Origin: Amphibalanus amphitrite
Taxonomy: Eukaryota; Arthropoda; Thecostraca; Balanomorpha; Balanidae
NCBI RefSeq assembly: GCF_019059575.1
Contig: NW_024882719.1
Span: 1-64,000 of the forward strand
DNA length: 64,000 nucleotides
Reading direction: 5' to 3'
Below, piece after piece: positions 22,144 to 32,369 of this stretch (positions within the stretch are counted from its first letter, which is position 1; each line of letters opens with the position of its first letter). The notes beneath the pieces were generated by a model. It did no database searches, was not told the origin of the DNA, and was given only the letters and a program-made list of their open reading frames with translations. The translations under genes and the position numbers were made by a program.

Positions 22144-23216
22144 TGTTGCTCTTGTTCTCCGCGGGTCGGCTCATGGCCGGCCGTAGCCCAACGGCTCTCG
22201 GTGACTGAGGTAGCCGCGGCTGAAGGCCGCCACGACACCGCCGTCCCAAAGCTGCGTAGGGTCCGATCATATGTTTCCGAGTAGTTGGAGCCTCGCTCCG
22301 GCCAAGCATGGGCACCCGAGCAACACGCGCTCCGGTGTGTCCGGACCCTCGCGGCACACCAGGCAGCGCGCCACTGCACTGGGCAGGCCAGGTCGCTGCA
22401 CTGTGGACACTCGCGCTCGGGGTGGCGTCCGATCCTGCGCAGATAACTCTACGAGTGGCTCCAGTGTCCCGCCCGCAGCTGGTGGACGTTAACCGCCTCG
22501 TCCCGAGACACCAGAAGCACCGGCATCGGCATCCGGTCTCCCATAATGTTTTTTGAAGATGCTGTCTGTCCAGCTGCGATGCCATGCCTTGGTGGCGGAG
22601 CGGCCAAGGCTGACAGCCTTCACGAAATTAATTCGTATATGATTGTCCAATTCAATTGTCCAATTCAAACAATCAGCCTTTACGAAGCAGCGGACGTCCA
22701 TCGGGACGGCGGCTTGCGACATGCTGGAGGCCACTTTAGCCAGCACGTCCACCCTTTCGTTGCCGGGTATTCCGCAGTGTGCCGGGATCCACTGTATGAG
22801 GACTCGGAGTCAGGAGCAGTCGCCATACGGCGGCACCGAGTGCCGTCGGTCGTCTGACTCCCAGCACCACTCGCCAGCGTGGCGAGCGCCGCCTGCGAGT
22901 CTGAGCAGACGATGACTGGGCTCTCCGCCGGGCCGCCTTCCAGCTGTAGCAGCATCTCCAGAGCCCCGCGGATCGTCACCAGCTTAGCGCGGGTACTGCT
23001 GCATATCTTGACTGCGGGGGCTCGGAGCTCGTGTTCCTCGCCCGAGGGGAGGATTATCAACGCTTCACTCCCTCTGGCTGAGACACCTCCCTCCGCCGAG
23101 CCGTCGCTCCATACCTACACGGCGTCGTCTGGAAGGGTGGCCAGATGTTCCTCCGTTTCCGAGCGCCGGACGTCGGCTGGTGCTGTGCGGCTGATGTGGC
23201 TGCCGATGTCTAATTT
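22144..23216 (-). mobile_element. 5'-truncated LINE nested in gypsy gag
   Basis: A 1073-base insertion read on the minus strand contains RNase H text (VWSDGSA, CSDSQAALATLASG, with a frameshift before ATKGWTCWLKW). The text further on includes VNVHQLRAGHW and a CPQCSDL zinc-knuckle-like end, as in Jockey/R1-type LINE C-termini. It is flanked by the 13-base direct repeat ATCGTCCTGAAGT (22131-22143 and 23217-23229), which re-joins the gag reading frame. Reverse transcriptase is missing, so the copy was 5'-truncated on insertion and has since decayed. Confidence 0.88.
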
Positions 23217-23400
23217 ATCGTCCTGAAGTAACATATATTGGCTAGTGCTCGCAAAGCGGACACATATTCTGTAGTAGTCTCACCAGGCTGTTGGCCTCTC
23301 CGACGGAAGATGAGATGCTCTACCGCAACACTGTTTGGACGCTCTAGGTAGGCCCGTTTACCCGGTTGATGCCCGCTAAGCAGTGCTGAACTAAACAACC

Positions 23401-23843
23401 ATGTCTGCTATTTATCACTAAATCACCCGGAGCAGACGAAAGTATATCATGCGGGTATAACAGATGTAAAGTCGGTATCACACCGGGCGTCAGTGTTTCC
23501 GAATAAGTATGTAATTAGAAAGTTAACTCTTTGAAACAAAGGTGATGGCCTGAGGTTAAATATTTTGTGCTGTGAGAAAATCATTTAAAGCAACCAGTAA
23601 TTGGTTGTGTTTTACCTTTTTGTCTATCAGGAAGTTCGTCAACGGTGTCACAATAGAATAATTTTCACCTTTGACAACGTGTATAACTGTAGGGCGGCCC
23701 ATTACCTGACTAGAAAGGTTGTGAATGCACCCTTGTCCTTCCATCGATGTATTGTGATTGGAAGAGCGTCACGGCGCTGGTAAAAAACTTGCCTCAGGCT
23801 AGTCAAGGCGTATAACAGGGTTAACATTTCTTTATTTTTTCAG
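23401..23843. other. Intronic, no gene
   Basis: No coding potential seen. It may include the 5' leader or LTR of the gypsy relic, but no repeat partner is present to show this. It ends in the polypyrimidine acceptor of the next exon. Confidence 0.4.
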
Positions 23844-24019
23844 AGCGATATGTAAAGTGGTCTGTGCCCGAAGTGCAGAGACTGCGGGCGATACTGAAAG
23901 CCCGCGGTGGGCGGGTACCCAGTATGGATGACCTCAGAGACCTGTACAAGAGGGAGCCGTTCAACGGCCATAATCTGAATGACATAAGATGCAAGATGTA
24001 CAAACTTAAACAGAAGGCA
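23844..24019 (+). CDS. Exon: SANT/Myb-like basic domain of the recombinase-like gene
   Basis: The acceptor 'tctttattttttcag' precedes a 176-base open exon ending at donor GGCA|GTAAGT. The A from the micro-exon completes Lys, and the text begins KRYVKWSVPEVQRLRAILKA and continues through DDLRDLYKREPF to CKMYKLKQKA. A Trp-Ser..Glu opening with regularly spaced hydrophobic and basic residues resembles SANT/Myb-like helices, a guess from pattern. Related animal recombinase-like proteins end in a comparable basic domain, as far as I recall. If unspliced, the frame would run on to a stop at 24155-24157. No polyadenylation signal was recognised, so the gene may continue. Confidence 0.7.
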
Positions 24020-24287
24020 GTAAGTATTGACAATGTATTGATGCACTTCTTTGTACTTGGCGCGTATGTTTGTTGCGATGCGCTATATTCGGTTGCTTAT
24101 TTTAGGCGTGTAAGGGATGATTCCTCCTTGATACTAACTGAGTCAATCGTCAGTTAGTTCTTCAATGTTCATTGTCATAACTATGTAAGTGTGGATAAGG
24201 TGACCTATTTTTGAGTTCATAGAACTGGAGCCAGCAGAGCTCCAACCGCATTTTTTTACTTCAATAAGCCAAATTCCAGCGGTATTA

Positions 24288-24400
24288 ACCCTCGCCGGAC
24301 CTATTGGTTTTCTACATACGCGCCGGCCGAGGGGGGTACGACCCCCTCGCCGTTTCGCCCCTGGTGGAGCTAGCGCGTCGCTGAAAAAACGCTTTTGAAA
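24288..24400. mobile_element. Terminus of a TTAA element, subfamily II (partial)
   Basis: TTAACCCTCGCCGGACC, followed by 'tattggttttctacatacg', matches the right end of the element at 45366-46398 in reverse orientation, including the G-run/C-run hairpin and 'tttcgcccctggtggagctag'. Homology fades after about 24395. The other half could be the copy at 26770-27965, which has the same orientation, separated by an insertion or rearrangement. Confidence 0.7.
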
Positions 24401-24584
24401 ACCGTAATAGGCTCAATATTGTATTTCCTTCACATAGCTCCATGACTCCGTCCGATTTCACGGCGTAACTAACATCAGTTCGGTGGTCCCTGCCCTCAGG
24501 AGTGAGCTGCTGGAGCGGCCGGGCCGGGCTGTTCTGGGTTGGGTCCGGACGGGACTTGGGGACCGGCGCCGCCCGCGGCGTCAA

Positions 24585-24710
24585 ATACATGTGTCTGCCC
24601 GCGCCCCGATGCCGCCCGCGGCGACAATACATGTGTCTGCCCGCGCCCCGATGCCGCCCGCGGCGACAATACATGTGCCTGCCCGCGCCCCGATGCCGCC
24701 CGCGACGTCA
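24585..24710. repeat. 42-bp tandem repeat, three copies
   Basis: Three nearly identical copies of a unit beginning 'atacatgtgtctgcccgcg' and continuing 'ccccgatgccgcccgcggcg'. The period is a multiple of three, so all frames stay open. I see no evidence that it is coding. Confidence 0.9.
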
Positions 24711-24869
24711 GCAGTGCTCTCTGTGGCAGCCAGTGAACAGCCGCCACATGGCCTATGTCAGGATCGCTCGAGGCGCTGCAGTAGGTCCTGCTGGCCGTGT
24801 CCGGTGTTTGGTTGTCAAGCTCTGAAGCACCGTTTTTGTTGAGTTTGGTTATCAAGCTCAGAAGTCAGA

Positions 24870-25514
24870 GGCACCGTTTTTGCTGCGTGATACCGATGGC
24901 ACGGACGCATGTACCATGTTCGGTTGTGTCTCGTGTGCCTGGTGTAAGTCTAGTGATTGTGTTGATCCGATCGAGTCTGTGCTAGGGTCCAGTGGCAGCG
25001 CCCGATGCCGTCGGTCCATGTGTGGTCGGCAAAGGGTGGCCAGCGGCCTAGCGTACGTCGGAGTCGTGAGCGTCAAGATGGCGTGTGAAGTGTGTATGGG
25101 TTGTTGTGTATCTCGATAACGTGTTTCCTCATAATGGTTTCGATGCTGTAAGTTCTCGTAAGTCCGTTGTCATCAGTTGTTCTCTGGTGTCCGTCCTTCC
25201 CTGTTCGGCACTGGCAGCGGTGCCCGGTGATAGGGCTGAATCGGGCCGGGGGCTGGGCTGTGCTGGGTTGGGTCCGGATGGGACTCGCGGCCCGGAGCCG
25301 CCCGCGGCGTCAGTAAGTACATACATTGAGTTTTACATTGAGACAGAAGCACCGTTTTTGTTGAGTGACACCGATGGCACGGACTTGAGTACCATGATCC
25401 GTTGTGTGTTGTGTGCCTGGTGTAAGATTGTGTTGATCCGATCGAGTCTGTGCTAGGGTCCAGTGGCAGCGCCCGATGCCGTCGGTCCATGTGTGGTCGG
25501 CAAAGGGTGGCCAG
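24870..25514. repeat. Local tandem duplication with 471-bp offset
   Basis: The block 24955-25043 recurs at 25426-25514 with no difference over 89 bases. The preceding about 85 bases are about 85% alike ('caccgtttttg', 'accgatggcacggac', 'gtgtgcctggtgtaag'). A similar pair, 'gctgggttgggtccgga' with 'gccgcccgcggcgtca', occurs near 24530-24583 and 25255-25313. This indicates segmental duplication followed by divergence or gene conversion. Confidence 0.9.
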
Positions 25515-25760
25515 TCCGGCAGCTGCATTTTTGTGTCCTTATTGAAATACACTGTCAGTCGTCAGAAAATGAACCTTTTTGCACCGTAGCGGCATGCTGC
25601 CGTTGGCGTGACGCTGCACATGTCCACACGGAGCCCGTCGGTGGGCGAGCTGCAGGCGGGGCTGGCGCTGACGGGCGGCGCCAGCCCGCGGCTCGACGGC
25701 GCGCTGGCCGACCGGCTCGGCTCCTGCCGGACGCCGCTGGTGGCCTCTCAACTGCTCTGC
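25515..25760. other. G/C-rich stretch with an open frame of unknown nature
   Basis: A G/C-rich segment (about 25600-25760) is open on the plus strand from ATG 25619 or 25608 (STRSPSVGELQAG, then a Leu/Ala-rich text). It has neither clear splice sites nor a recognisable domain. I treat it as probably non-coding. Confidence 0.2.
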
Positions 25761-25779
25761 GCCGTTGCATACCCGTTAT

Positions 25780-26200
25780 TGTCCATTATGTTTTACCGTT
25801 CGTGTCTGATTCTGGTCTCCATGGTTGATCCTATGTCGTTCGTGCCAGGTTATGGTAACGTTCTTTCCTGATGTACATACCATCGCGCCATATTCTGGAA
25901 CCGTTCGTGCCTGGTGACGGTACGCTCTCCAGTCCAAAATGGTGCCGTTTGTACCAGGTTCTGGTGCCGGGTCTCATAACTGTTCGTGTTAGATTACGGT
26001 AGTTACTAGTTATGCTTGACTGTTCTGTAGTTCGAGCCTGAATTGCCTCACCATTTGTACCAGCTTATGGTGCTGAGCCTGACGCTGATGCCGTTCGTTC
26101 CAGCATTGGATCCCGTTCGTGATATACAGTTGCGCCAAATTCTGGTCCTGCTCGTGCCCGATTTTGGCCACATCCGTGCCAACGATTATCTCAGTTGGAC
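25780..26200. repeat. Degenerate repeat with 'CCGTTCGTGCCAGGTT' theme
   Basis: Seven or eight worn units contain 'ccgttcgtgcc' followed by 'ggttatggt' or a variant (about 25795, 25840, 25910, 25945, 25980, 26050, 26090, 26120), spaced 30-70 bases apart. No function is apparent. Confidence 0.6.
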
Positions 26201-26369
26201 TTTATCGTCATATTGCCTTCATTATTGACCGCAGAAATGGTCCATTGAACTTCGGCACCTTACAAACATTTTATTTGTATGTGCTTGGATTGAATTTATG
26301 TGATTTGATTGATTTTATTTATCTTGGATTGAAGCACGCTTTACTCCACTTCGAATGGCGTATCGCCTC

Positions 26370-26769
26370 TCTCGTTACACATGGGCTCGCGTCGTTTTTT
26401 TTTCAGCGTGACATTGACCTTGACCTTTGATTTTGAGCACATTTTCGAAATCCTCAGGTTCTCTTCTTTCGTTTGACACCCAATTTTTCCGGTTTGATGC
26501 TGCCTGCGGCCTGCCGTCCTCTAGAAGGCTTACTTTGAGATCACTACACATGTGCCGGTTTTTGCCTTTGACCTTGACCTCTGACCTTGAAAATTGACCT
26601 GAGGTCAAAATTTTAGGTGCTTTAGAATCGTCTCGTAAGGACCTTTCGTTTGGTATCGCTTCTGTTACCGTAGCTCCCTTATTTACGGAGTTAGACAGGG
26701 GGGGGGGGGGCGAAAAACGCCCCCCGGGCTGCGGTGGTTGGGATTACCCCCCGGGCCCGGCCGGGTTAA
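26370..26769. mobile_element. Partial TTAA element ending GGCCGGGTTAA
   Basis: The right boundary CCCGGCCGGG|TTAA (26766-26769), a G-run/C-run hairpin at 26698-26726 and many TGACCTTGACCT words identify this as a member of the TTAA family. The opposite terminus was not found. It abuts the subfamily II copy that follows. Confidence 0.55.
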
Positions 26770-27965
26770 GGTGTAGACCTCGAGTCAAGGTCAGGTCATG
26801 GAGCCCCTCAGGCCTCAAGTCACGAAGTTGATCAAAGGATATCATATTGCATAGCATTCGATTCTGCAGGTCTTCCCGAGTCCAATGGTGTCTTTCCCGA
26901 CTCTCTACTTAAATTTGATCGGGAGTTATTGACGAAAAACTCTTATGACCCTAGTGACGTCGTAAATGACGTCACGCAAGGTCAACAATGCAATAGTGAA
27001 GCATCGGACCTTGCAAGGAGTGCATGAAATCACGATTCCATGCAGGGACGTACCCAACGGGGGGCGTCCGCCCCCCCCCCCCCTTGGGTTTTTTAGGAGG
27101 CCCCAGATGGAATCAGGGCCCCGTGGGCCGAAGGTCCACGTTGGTTAAAATCACGTCGGAGGCGAACGAAATTCACGGGAATCCCCCCCCCCCAAAAAAA
27201 AAACACGTCAGGACAATCAGGGCCCTCTGACCAGCCTGACAAGTGACAGCTAGGGTCCTTCTTACTTCCTGGGGCCTCCTGTGAATAACCGTTAGTGTCT
27301 GTGTCTGACCGCTAGGGCCCCTCTGACTCCTCAGTAGAGAGGAGGCCTCTGAAGGTAGGAGGCCCTCTGTAAAGAGGAGACCCTCTGTAGAAAGGAGGCC
27401 CCCTGTAGAGAGGAGGCCCCTTTAGAGAGGAGACCCTCTGTAGAAAGGAGCCCACCCGGGATTCCTCCGCCCCCATCCCTTGGCAAAATTCTAGGTATGC
27501 GCCTGATTCCATGTGCTTGGGATAGTTTTAGATCATTCCCGGCGCCAAAATAGCAGTTTTCATATTTACCCATTGACTTAATAATGGTGAGGTCACGTAA
27601 CCGACCTAACCACGTGTGACCTTTAGGAAAAGATCAGAGATATATACAAGTTGTGAGACCTCTGAAGGTCTCACAGATAAAACTTACATCTTCGTAAGTT
27701 TCATCTCCCTGTGAAAGTTCCTCTAGCACTGAGGGCGTTGCGAAGTTGCGACATCTGAGGACCGTGCATAGGTTCACTTATGTTATAGGTCACGTCACTG
27801 ACCTGACCTGAGCTGAAAATACGGCTGATCTCACAAGATCCGGCTTGAGTCAAAGGTCAGGTATGCCAAGTTTCAGCTCTCCATCGCGGGCGTGTTCCGA
27901 GCTATTGCCAAAAAAAAAGTATGGGGGCGGCACCCGCCCCCCCCCCCCTTGGCCGGCGAGTGCTC
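26770..27965. mobile_element. Diverged subfamily II TTAA element, reverse orientation, interrupted
   Basis: From about 26800 to 27042 and 27506 to 27962 the sequence matches the complement of 45366-46398 in order ('cgggagttattgacgaaaaac', 'ttgcaaggagtgcatgaaatc', 'ggcgccaaaatagcag', 'ggtatgccaagtttcagctct', terminal C-run and 'ggccggcgag'). The terminal GGGTTAA has decayed to 'tgctcg'. It is interrupted by the hAT-like element at 27043-27505. Confidence 0.82.
27043..27505. mobile_element. hAT-like non-autonomous element, 463 bp
   Basis: It is flanked by a perfect 8-base duplication, ATTCCATG (27035-27042 and 27506-27513). The left terminus is CAGGGACGTACCC and the right terminus is TATGCGCCTG, whose complement CAGGCGCATACC is a worn inverted copy. 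An 8-bp duplication with CAGG...CCTG ends is the hallmark of hAT transposons. The interior has C runs and 'gaggaggcccctctgtaga' repeats of the type seen at 1.2-3.7 kb. It disrupts the older TTAA element around it. Confidence 0.9.
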
Positions 27966-30461
27966 GACTTCGACTATTAATTGATGGGAACATATGCCAC
28001 AATAGGCGAATAAACGTAAGATAAGCACCGAATCTGTCCATCGTGCACCTGATAGGTACACCTCAAGAATTATTGCATGTCCGTCCCTCCAGCATCTCAA
28101 CCTCCGTGCCTCACCGGCGAGCGACGCAGCGATTCAATCCATGAAGGAACATATCCGAATTTTTTCTTCCTAGATAGGCAAAACCTTTCATTAAAAGATG
28201 CACAAGTTTATTGCAACATCCTAGATGATGCAATAAATCGAGGCAAAAATGTTGCGATAAACATGTTGCGATAAATTGAAATTTGTTCATCTTGTGTTAC
28301 GATAAACGCGAGAAACTAGTATGTATGATACAGAACAGAAATAAATTCCGCGCATACCGCGGAGACCAGGACCCAGTCAGACATGCTAAAGATGCAGTAA
28401 AAGGGAAAGTCCAAGCTATCGAGTTTACATTTGCAGCAATCGGTACCAATAAATCTAAAGACAGCCTCGACGACCTGACCATTGACTTTCCGATGTGCTT
28501 CAGCCAAACCATTTCAGTTTAATACATTTCCCAAGGCGTTCCGTTAATCCAAAATGGCGATTAACTGTCCCATCGCTCACAGAAACGGCTACTTAGCTCA
28601 TCAATAGCAGCTAGACGCCAGCACAGTGGTCTCAGACAGTCCCCAACAAAACGACAGCCAATAGCACGTGACTCGAACGAAAAGCAGCCTCTATTTCGCC
28701 GAGAGAGCAGAGTTTGGCAGCCCGCGGAGAGCGCCCATCGCTGCATCTCGATCCTCTTCCACAGCCCACGTTGACCCGGTGCCGGCCGTCTGGCCTCCGT
28801 CTCGACTCGTGGCCTAGCTGCGGAAGAGCGGCAGGCTCGGCAATGCGGCCGTACCGGTCTGCACACGAGCCCCTGGGCCGCCGTATGCCGCCCGGCGGGG
28901 CCGTCAGTGTCGCCAACTGTCGGCGCGGCGCACGGCGCGGTTTTACGGCCCGAAGCACAGCGGTGCCGTCCATTCCACTCAGGGCGCAACGACGGCCGTC
29001 CGTCGACAAAAGGCAAGCCCTAATTCGATTGAGCTGGCAGAAGAGGCCTTCCAGACTTCCCACTCGACTCTCCTGCAGCGACCGAGTCTGAGCTGTGTGG
29101 CGAGAGGGACTGAGTGCGCGGAAGAGCTCCTGCTGACCTTCCGGTCACCGATGTCCCCCCGGGGGGAGGCAGACGACCACCGGCGACCCAGAGGTCATCC
29201 GGCAGACGGCCAGTGGTCATTTGTTAGTGGGCGGCGGCCAACTGCGCCCCTCGGGACGATACCGTGCCGGCCTAACGAGATGGCCCGTTACGGCCAAGCG
29301 GCGCCCGACGAGGCAAAGAGCCAGTCACGAGGACGGCCGTGACAAGTCGTCTGTCATTTGTCGTCATAAAAAGACGAGCGATATGAGACCGGCAAGCCGG
29401 TGGGAATCCAATTATGTACAGGTTCACACTTCACACTGACTTACAGGAGCGCCTTTCAGACGGTCCCAATTATGCAGCCGGCGGAGTCGTGTTCCGAGCT
29501 AAGTTCAGGCTAAGAGCTGTCAATACCAGCCTGTTGGGAGCCCACGACACGGTGTCCTGGTTACTCTGGAACCAATAGGATGAACAGCCGCCGGTGGCCT
29601 GCCTCCCAGAGGTGTCATAGCCTCCGCCGCCGCCGCTGGGCCGTTCTGCTGAATTGGCACGACGCGCAGCACCGCTCCGGGGTCCCGGCTGGGCCAGCTC
29701 GCGATTTAAGTGGCAACACTCTGCCATAATGGGCCCTAGTGTCCGGCATGAAAAATGGATCGGCTTAGCTGCGAACCCCATTTATGGCGTCGGCATTATT
29801 TATTGCACGGCGAGGTGTTAGAGCTGGTCGGGCGCCATCCGACCGGCCAAACCGCTGATGGAGCGCTGGCAACAGACAGTTACCGGCAATACATCGGGCG
29901 GAGATTTATATAATCGGACAGCAATCGGCTCCCAGAACAGGAAATAGTTCCAGCCAATATAGCCGGGATCAACTGGGGCCATAAACTACCAGCGACGGCA
30001 GCACGATCCGTCGACCGTTATTAAACGGCGCAGGCTGACGCTCGCAGCTTTTGGTAGTCGCCCATTTGCTCGCTCGCACGACTCGCATCAGAGACACGAG
30101 CCCATACAAGCCGTGAAGGCCAAAAGGAGACGACACCACCAGCGTGCCTTTTCAGAAGCCTATAGAAATGCCGAGTGGATGGGGGAGAGAGGGGGGGGGG
30201 AAGCGTCGACAGGATCCGACGCCGGGTGGTCGTTTCTCGGCAGAGACACGGACGGGACGTGCAGCGACTACGGTACAGGCCGGGACGTGCGTTAGTGTGT
30301 GAGAGACCGAGTGGCCGTGCTCTACAGGCGAGGAGGTGGGCCGAGCGGGGCAGAAGACAGAGCGATACACAAAGCAGAGAGGTGACTGCACCACAGACAG
30401 ATATACAGAGAGGTGACGGCCCGTCCGGCGGGCGCTGTGACCGGGAAGGAGAGCTGCTTAC
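27966..30461. other. No gene recognised; G/C-rich from 28.6 kb
   Basis: From 27966 to 28560 the sequence is AT-rich with no feature. From about 28560 to 30000 it is G/C-rich and has several open frames without domains or plausible splice structure. Further 3' exons of the LDLa gene could lie here on the minus strand, but I found no additional Cys-rich module. Confidence 0.4.
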
Positions 30462-30584
30462 TACAGTTGGCCTCGTCGCTGCCGTCACTGCAGTCCTCTG
30501 CGCCGTCACACAGCCACACGACGGGCACGCACTCGCCCGCCGACCCGCGGCATGCAAACTGGTCGTCGGCACAGGCGCGCGCCG
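30462..30584 (-). CDS. LDLa module exon (fourth found)
   Basis: Read on the minus strand, acceptor 'ctgaccgacag' is followed by a 123-base exon ending at donor TGTA|GTAAGC. It encodes one complete LDL-receptor class A module: Cys, DDQFACR, Cys, [16 protein letters not shown], Cys, with six cysteines and the calcium-binding Asp/Glu cluster. Phase 1 at both ends allows it to be added or skipped without frame change. The downstream exon was not found, so the protein's remaining domains are unknown. LDLa modules bind calcium and lipoprotein or protein ligands outside the cell. Confidence 0.88.
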
Positions 30585-30665
30585 CTGTCGGTCAGGTCGG
30601 GTCGGGGTCGTTAGCGGGTTAGATCGGGGAGAGGGGCACCCATGGACGGCGACGGCGGCACTTAC

Positions 30666-30794
30666 AGCAGCCGAGCTCGTCGGCGCCGTCCTCACAGTCG
30701 GCCTGTCCGTCGCAGCGCCAAGAGGCGGGCACGCACTGGACCACACCGTCCGCGGCGCCGCAGCGAAACTGCTCGGCGCCGCACTGCCGCGCCG
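30666..30794 (-). CDS. LDLa module exon (third found)
   Basis: A 129-base minus-strand exon lies between acceptor 'gccgtgttgcag' and donor CTGCT|GTAAGT. It encodes an LDLa module: [13 protein letters not shown], a slightly longer first loop with DGVVQ, then [19 protein letters not shown]. All six cysteines are present. The usual Ser of the DGSDE cluster is Ala, which other LDLa modules also tolerate. It is phase 1-1 and lies only 81 bases upstream of the next exon. Its first third is duplicated as a broken copy at 30942-30974. Confidence 0.88.
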
Positions 30795-30835
30795 CTGCAA
30801 CACGGCGGACACACACTGCAGAGCCGACACGGGGA

Positions 30836-31190
30836 TAGAACGATACGGTAGACACGAAGAACGGTACCACAGACACGGAGAACGGTACGGCAGACACGGA
30901 GAACAGTACGACAGACACGGAGAGGTGCCTCAGACAAACACAGCGAAAGTGTTCGTCGCTGCACTGCCTCGCCGCTGCAACACGGCGGACACACTCCAGC
31001 CGATATACGGGAGAACGGTACGGTAGACACGGAGAACGGTACGGCAGACACGGAGAATGGTAAGACAGACACGGAGATTGGTAAGACAGACATAGAGAAC
31101 GATACGGCAGACACGGAGAACGGTACGACAGACATACACAGTGATACAGCAGACAGGGAGGCATACGGTGGACACTAACAGAGACAGGAC
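30836..31190. repeat. 21-bp minisatellite in two clusters around a broken exon
   Basis: Units like 'acggagaacggtacggcagac' repeat at about 30836-30925 and 31020-31160, with single-base variants. The clusters bracket the truncated LDLa exon copy. The period of 21 keeps frames open on both strands, which explains the Ser/Val-rich open frames here. Confidence 0.88.
30942..30974 (-). pseudogene. Truncated duplicate of an LDLa exon
   Basis: After an intact acceptor copy, 'gccgtgttgcag', the minus strand reads [12 protein letters not shown], clearly homologous to [12 protein letters not shown] of the exon at 30666-30794. Homology then stops where 21-bp minisatellite sequence begins. The remaining cysteines, the Asp/Glu cluster and a donor are missing, so this is a non-functional exon duplicate that could still attract splicing. 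Confidence 0.8.
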
Positions 31191-32369
31191 GGTACGATCC
31201 GGTATGACCAACGCACAGGGTGGTGCGTCAAACATAAAAACACAAAACAAAGCACAACACAGCACAACACCTTAGAGTACAACGACCAGCAACACATTTC
31301 GGGGTTACATTGAAGCTGAAATAACACCGTTCCGTACGTTCACAGTCGTCAAGCCCAATTTAGTGGCCGGAACACACAAGTCCGGCACAAAGCACACACC
31401 TCGTCGGTCCTCGGGCCCTCTGTCAGCACGGCTGCCAATAAGACCATTATTGGATGGCCACCAACAGGGCACCAGAACAACACTCGAGCCTCTCGAGACT
31501 CGAGTCGCCACAACACCAACAGAGGAACGACCGGCAAACGACATAATGCACTGAAGTGACACATCATAAGGGAATTCCACGTGCCAACATGGACATGAGA
31601 CATTTGCAGCGACCAAAACATGTCACCCGTCACTGCGGGCTCGTTTTGGACGTCTGCCGGCCCCCACCGGGCTCTGTTCGATCGTGGAAGGATAGCTGGG
31701 CGATCGACCGAGGGGATCGCCTGGCCAGGCTCACTGCTGGGCAGGCGAGCGGGCGGGAGAGCGGGAGAGGGGGAGAGCGGGGCTCGACGGCCGGAGACGG
31801 ACTGCCCGGTTAAACGCGGCCACTGAACGCTATCGGCAGATTTATCGGAGTGACCGCCGGCAGTCGGCAGTCGGCACCGTTTGTTAAACAGCCCGCAGTG
31901 GCGGCGGGGGGCATTGGTGAGCGGATGGTGGTCCAGTGAAGGATGGATAAGAAGCGATAAGAAGCTGGGACAAGAACGTGAGGATAAGGGATGAGGAGTG
32001 GTGATTTGGCGACCACAAAATAAACATTTTGAAAACAGAGAGGACAACTTAGACACAGACCAACAGCAGTAGCTTCTTCACGCAGGGGAATGAACTGAGA
32101 AAGCACAACAGATAAGGCCCAACACATCAGACATTTAGGAAATAATCAAGCATAGTTATTATCAAATTTAAGCAAAAATTTAAAGCAAAAACACAGGAAT
32201 AATGAACTTGCTACACATTAACCACTTTTCACAAGTAAATCATTTTTTACTCTCCGGTAGTGAAGTTTGATTTATATCAACGGCAATCAGGTAAAATCTC
32301 GTGCATTTTCGCACCCATTCGTGACCGCCCATCGCTGGGAAAAGCCGCAGTCACCGCTCCTGTACTCAC
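31191..32369. other. Intronic, no gene
   Basis: Intron of the LDLa gene. Open frames on both strands lack domains or splice context. Confidence 0.45.

Larger units (their letters stand above)
19860..23400 (-). pseudogene. Decayed gypsy-type LTR retrotransposon (gag-pol relic)
   Basis: Read on the minus strand, gag-like text (RRRGQQPGETTTEYVSALRAL, about 23310-23250, resuming at 22143 with DKTIRYLV and LTLEKVLDLCEAYERS) is followed by pol pieces. These are a reverse transcriptase region near 21180-20870 (YPLSTIEEYQARLHGRVYSN in a shifted frame, then a worn RFLQITSGL block), an RNase H-integrase linker near 20390-20230 (ITVADALSRQRL), and the start of the integrase region (LQQLSDVIL) near 19945-19915. 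Stops and frameshifts are frequent and no LTR was recognised. It lies antisense in an intron of the recombinase-like gene and is itself interrupted twice. Confidence 0.85.

Noticed and set aside
28560..29345. GC-rich block as an extra exon cluster
   Set aside because: No Cys-rich module or other domain and no paired splice sites in a consistent phase.
30021..31164. Several long overlapping frames on both strands
   Set aside because: They arise from GC-rich LDLa exons read in wrong frames and from the 21-bp minisatellite.
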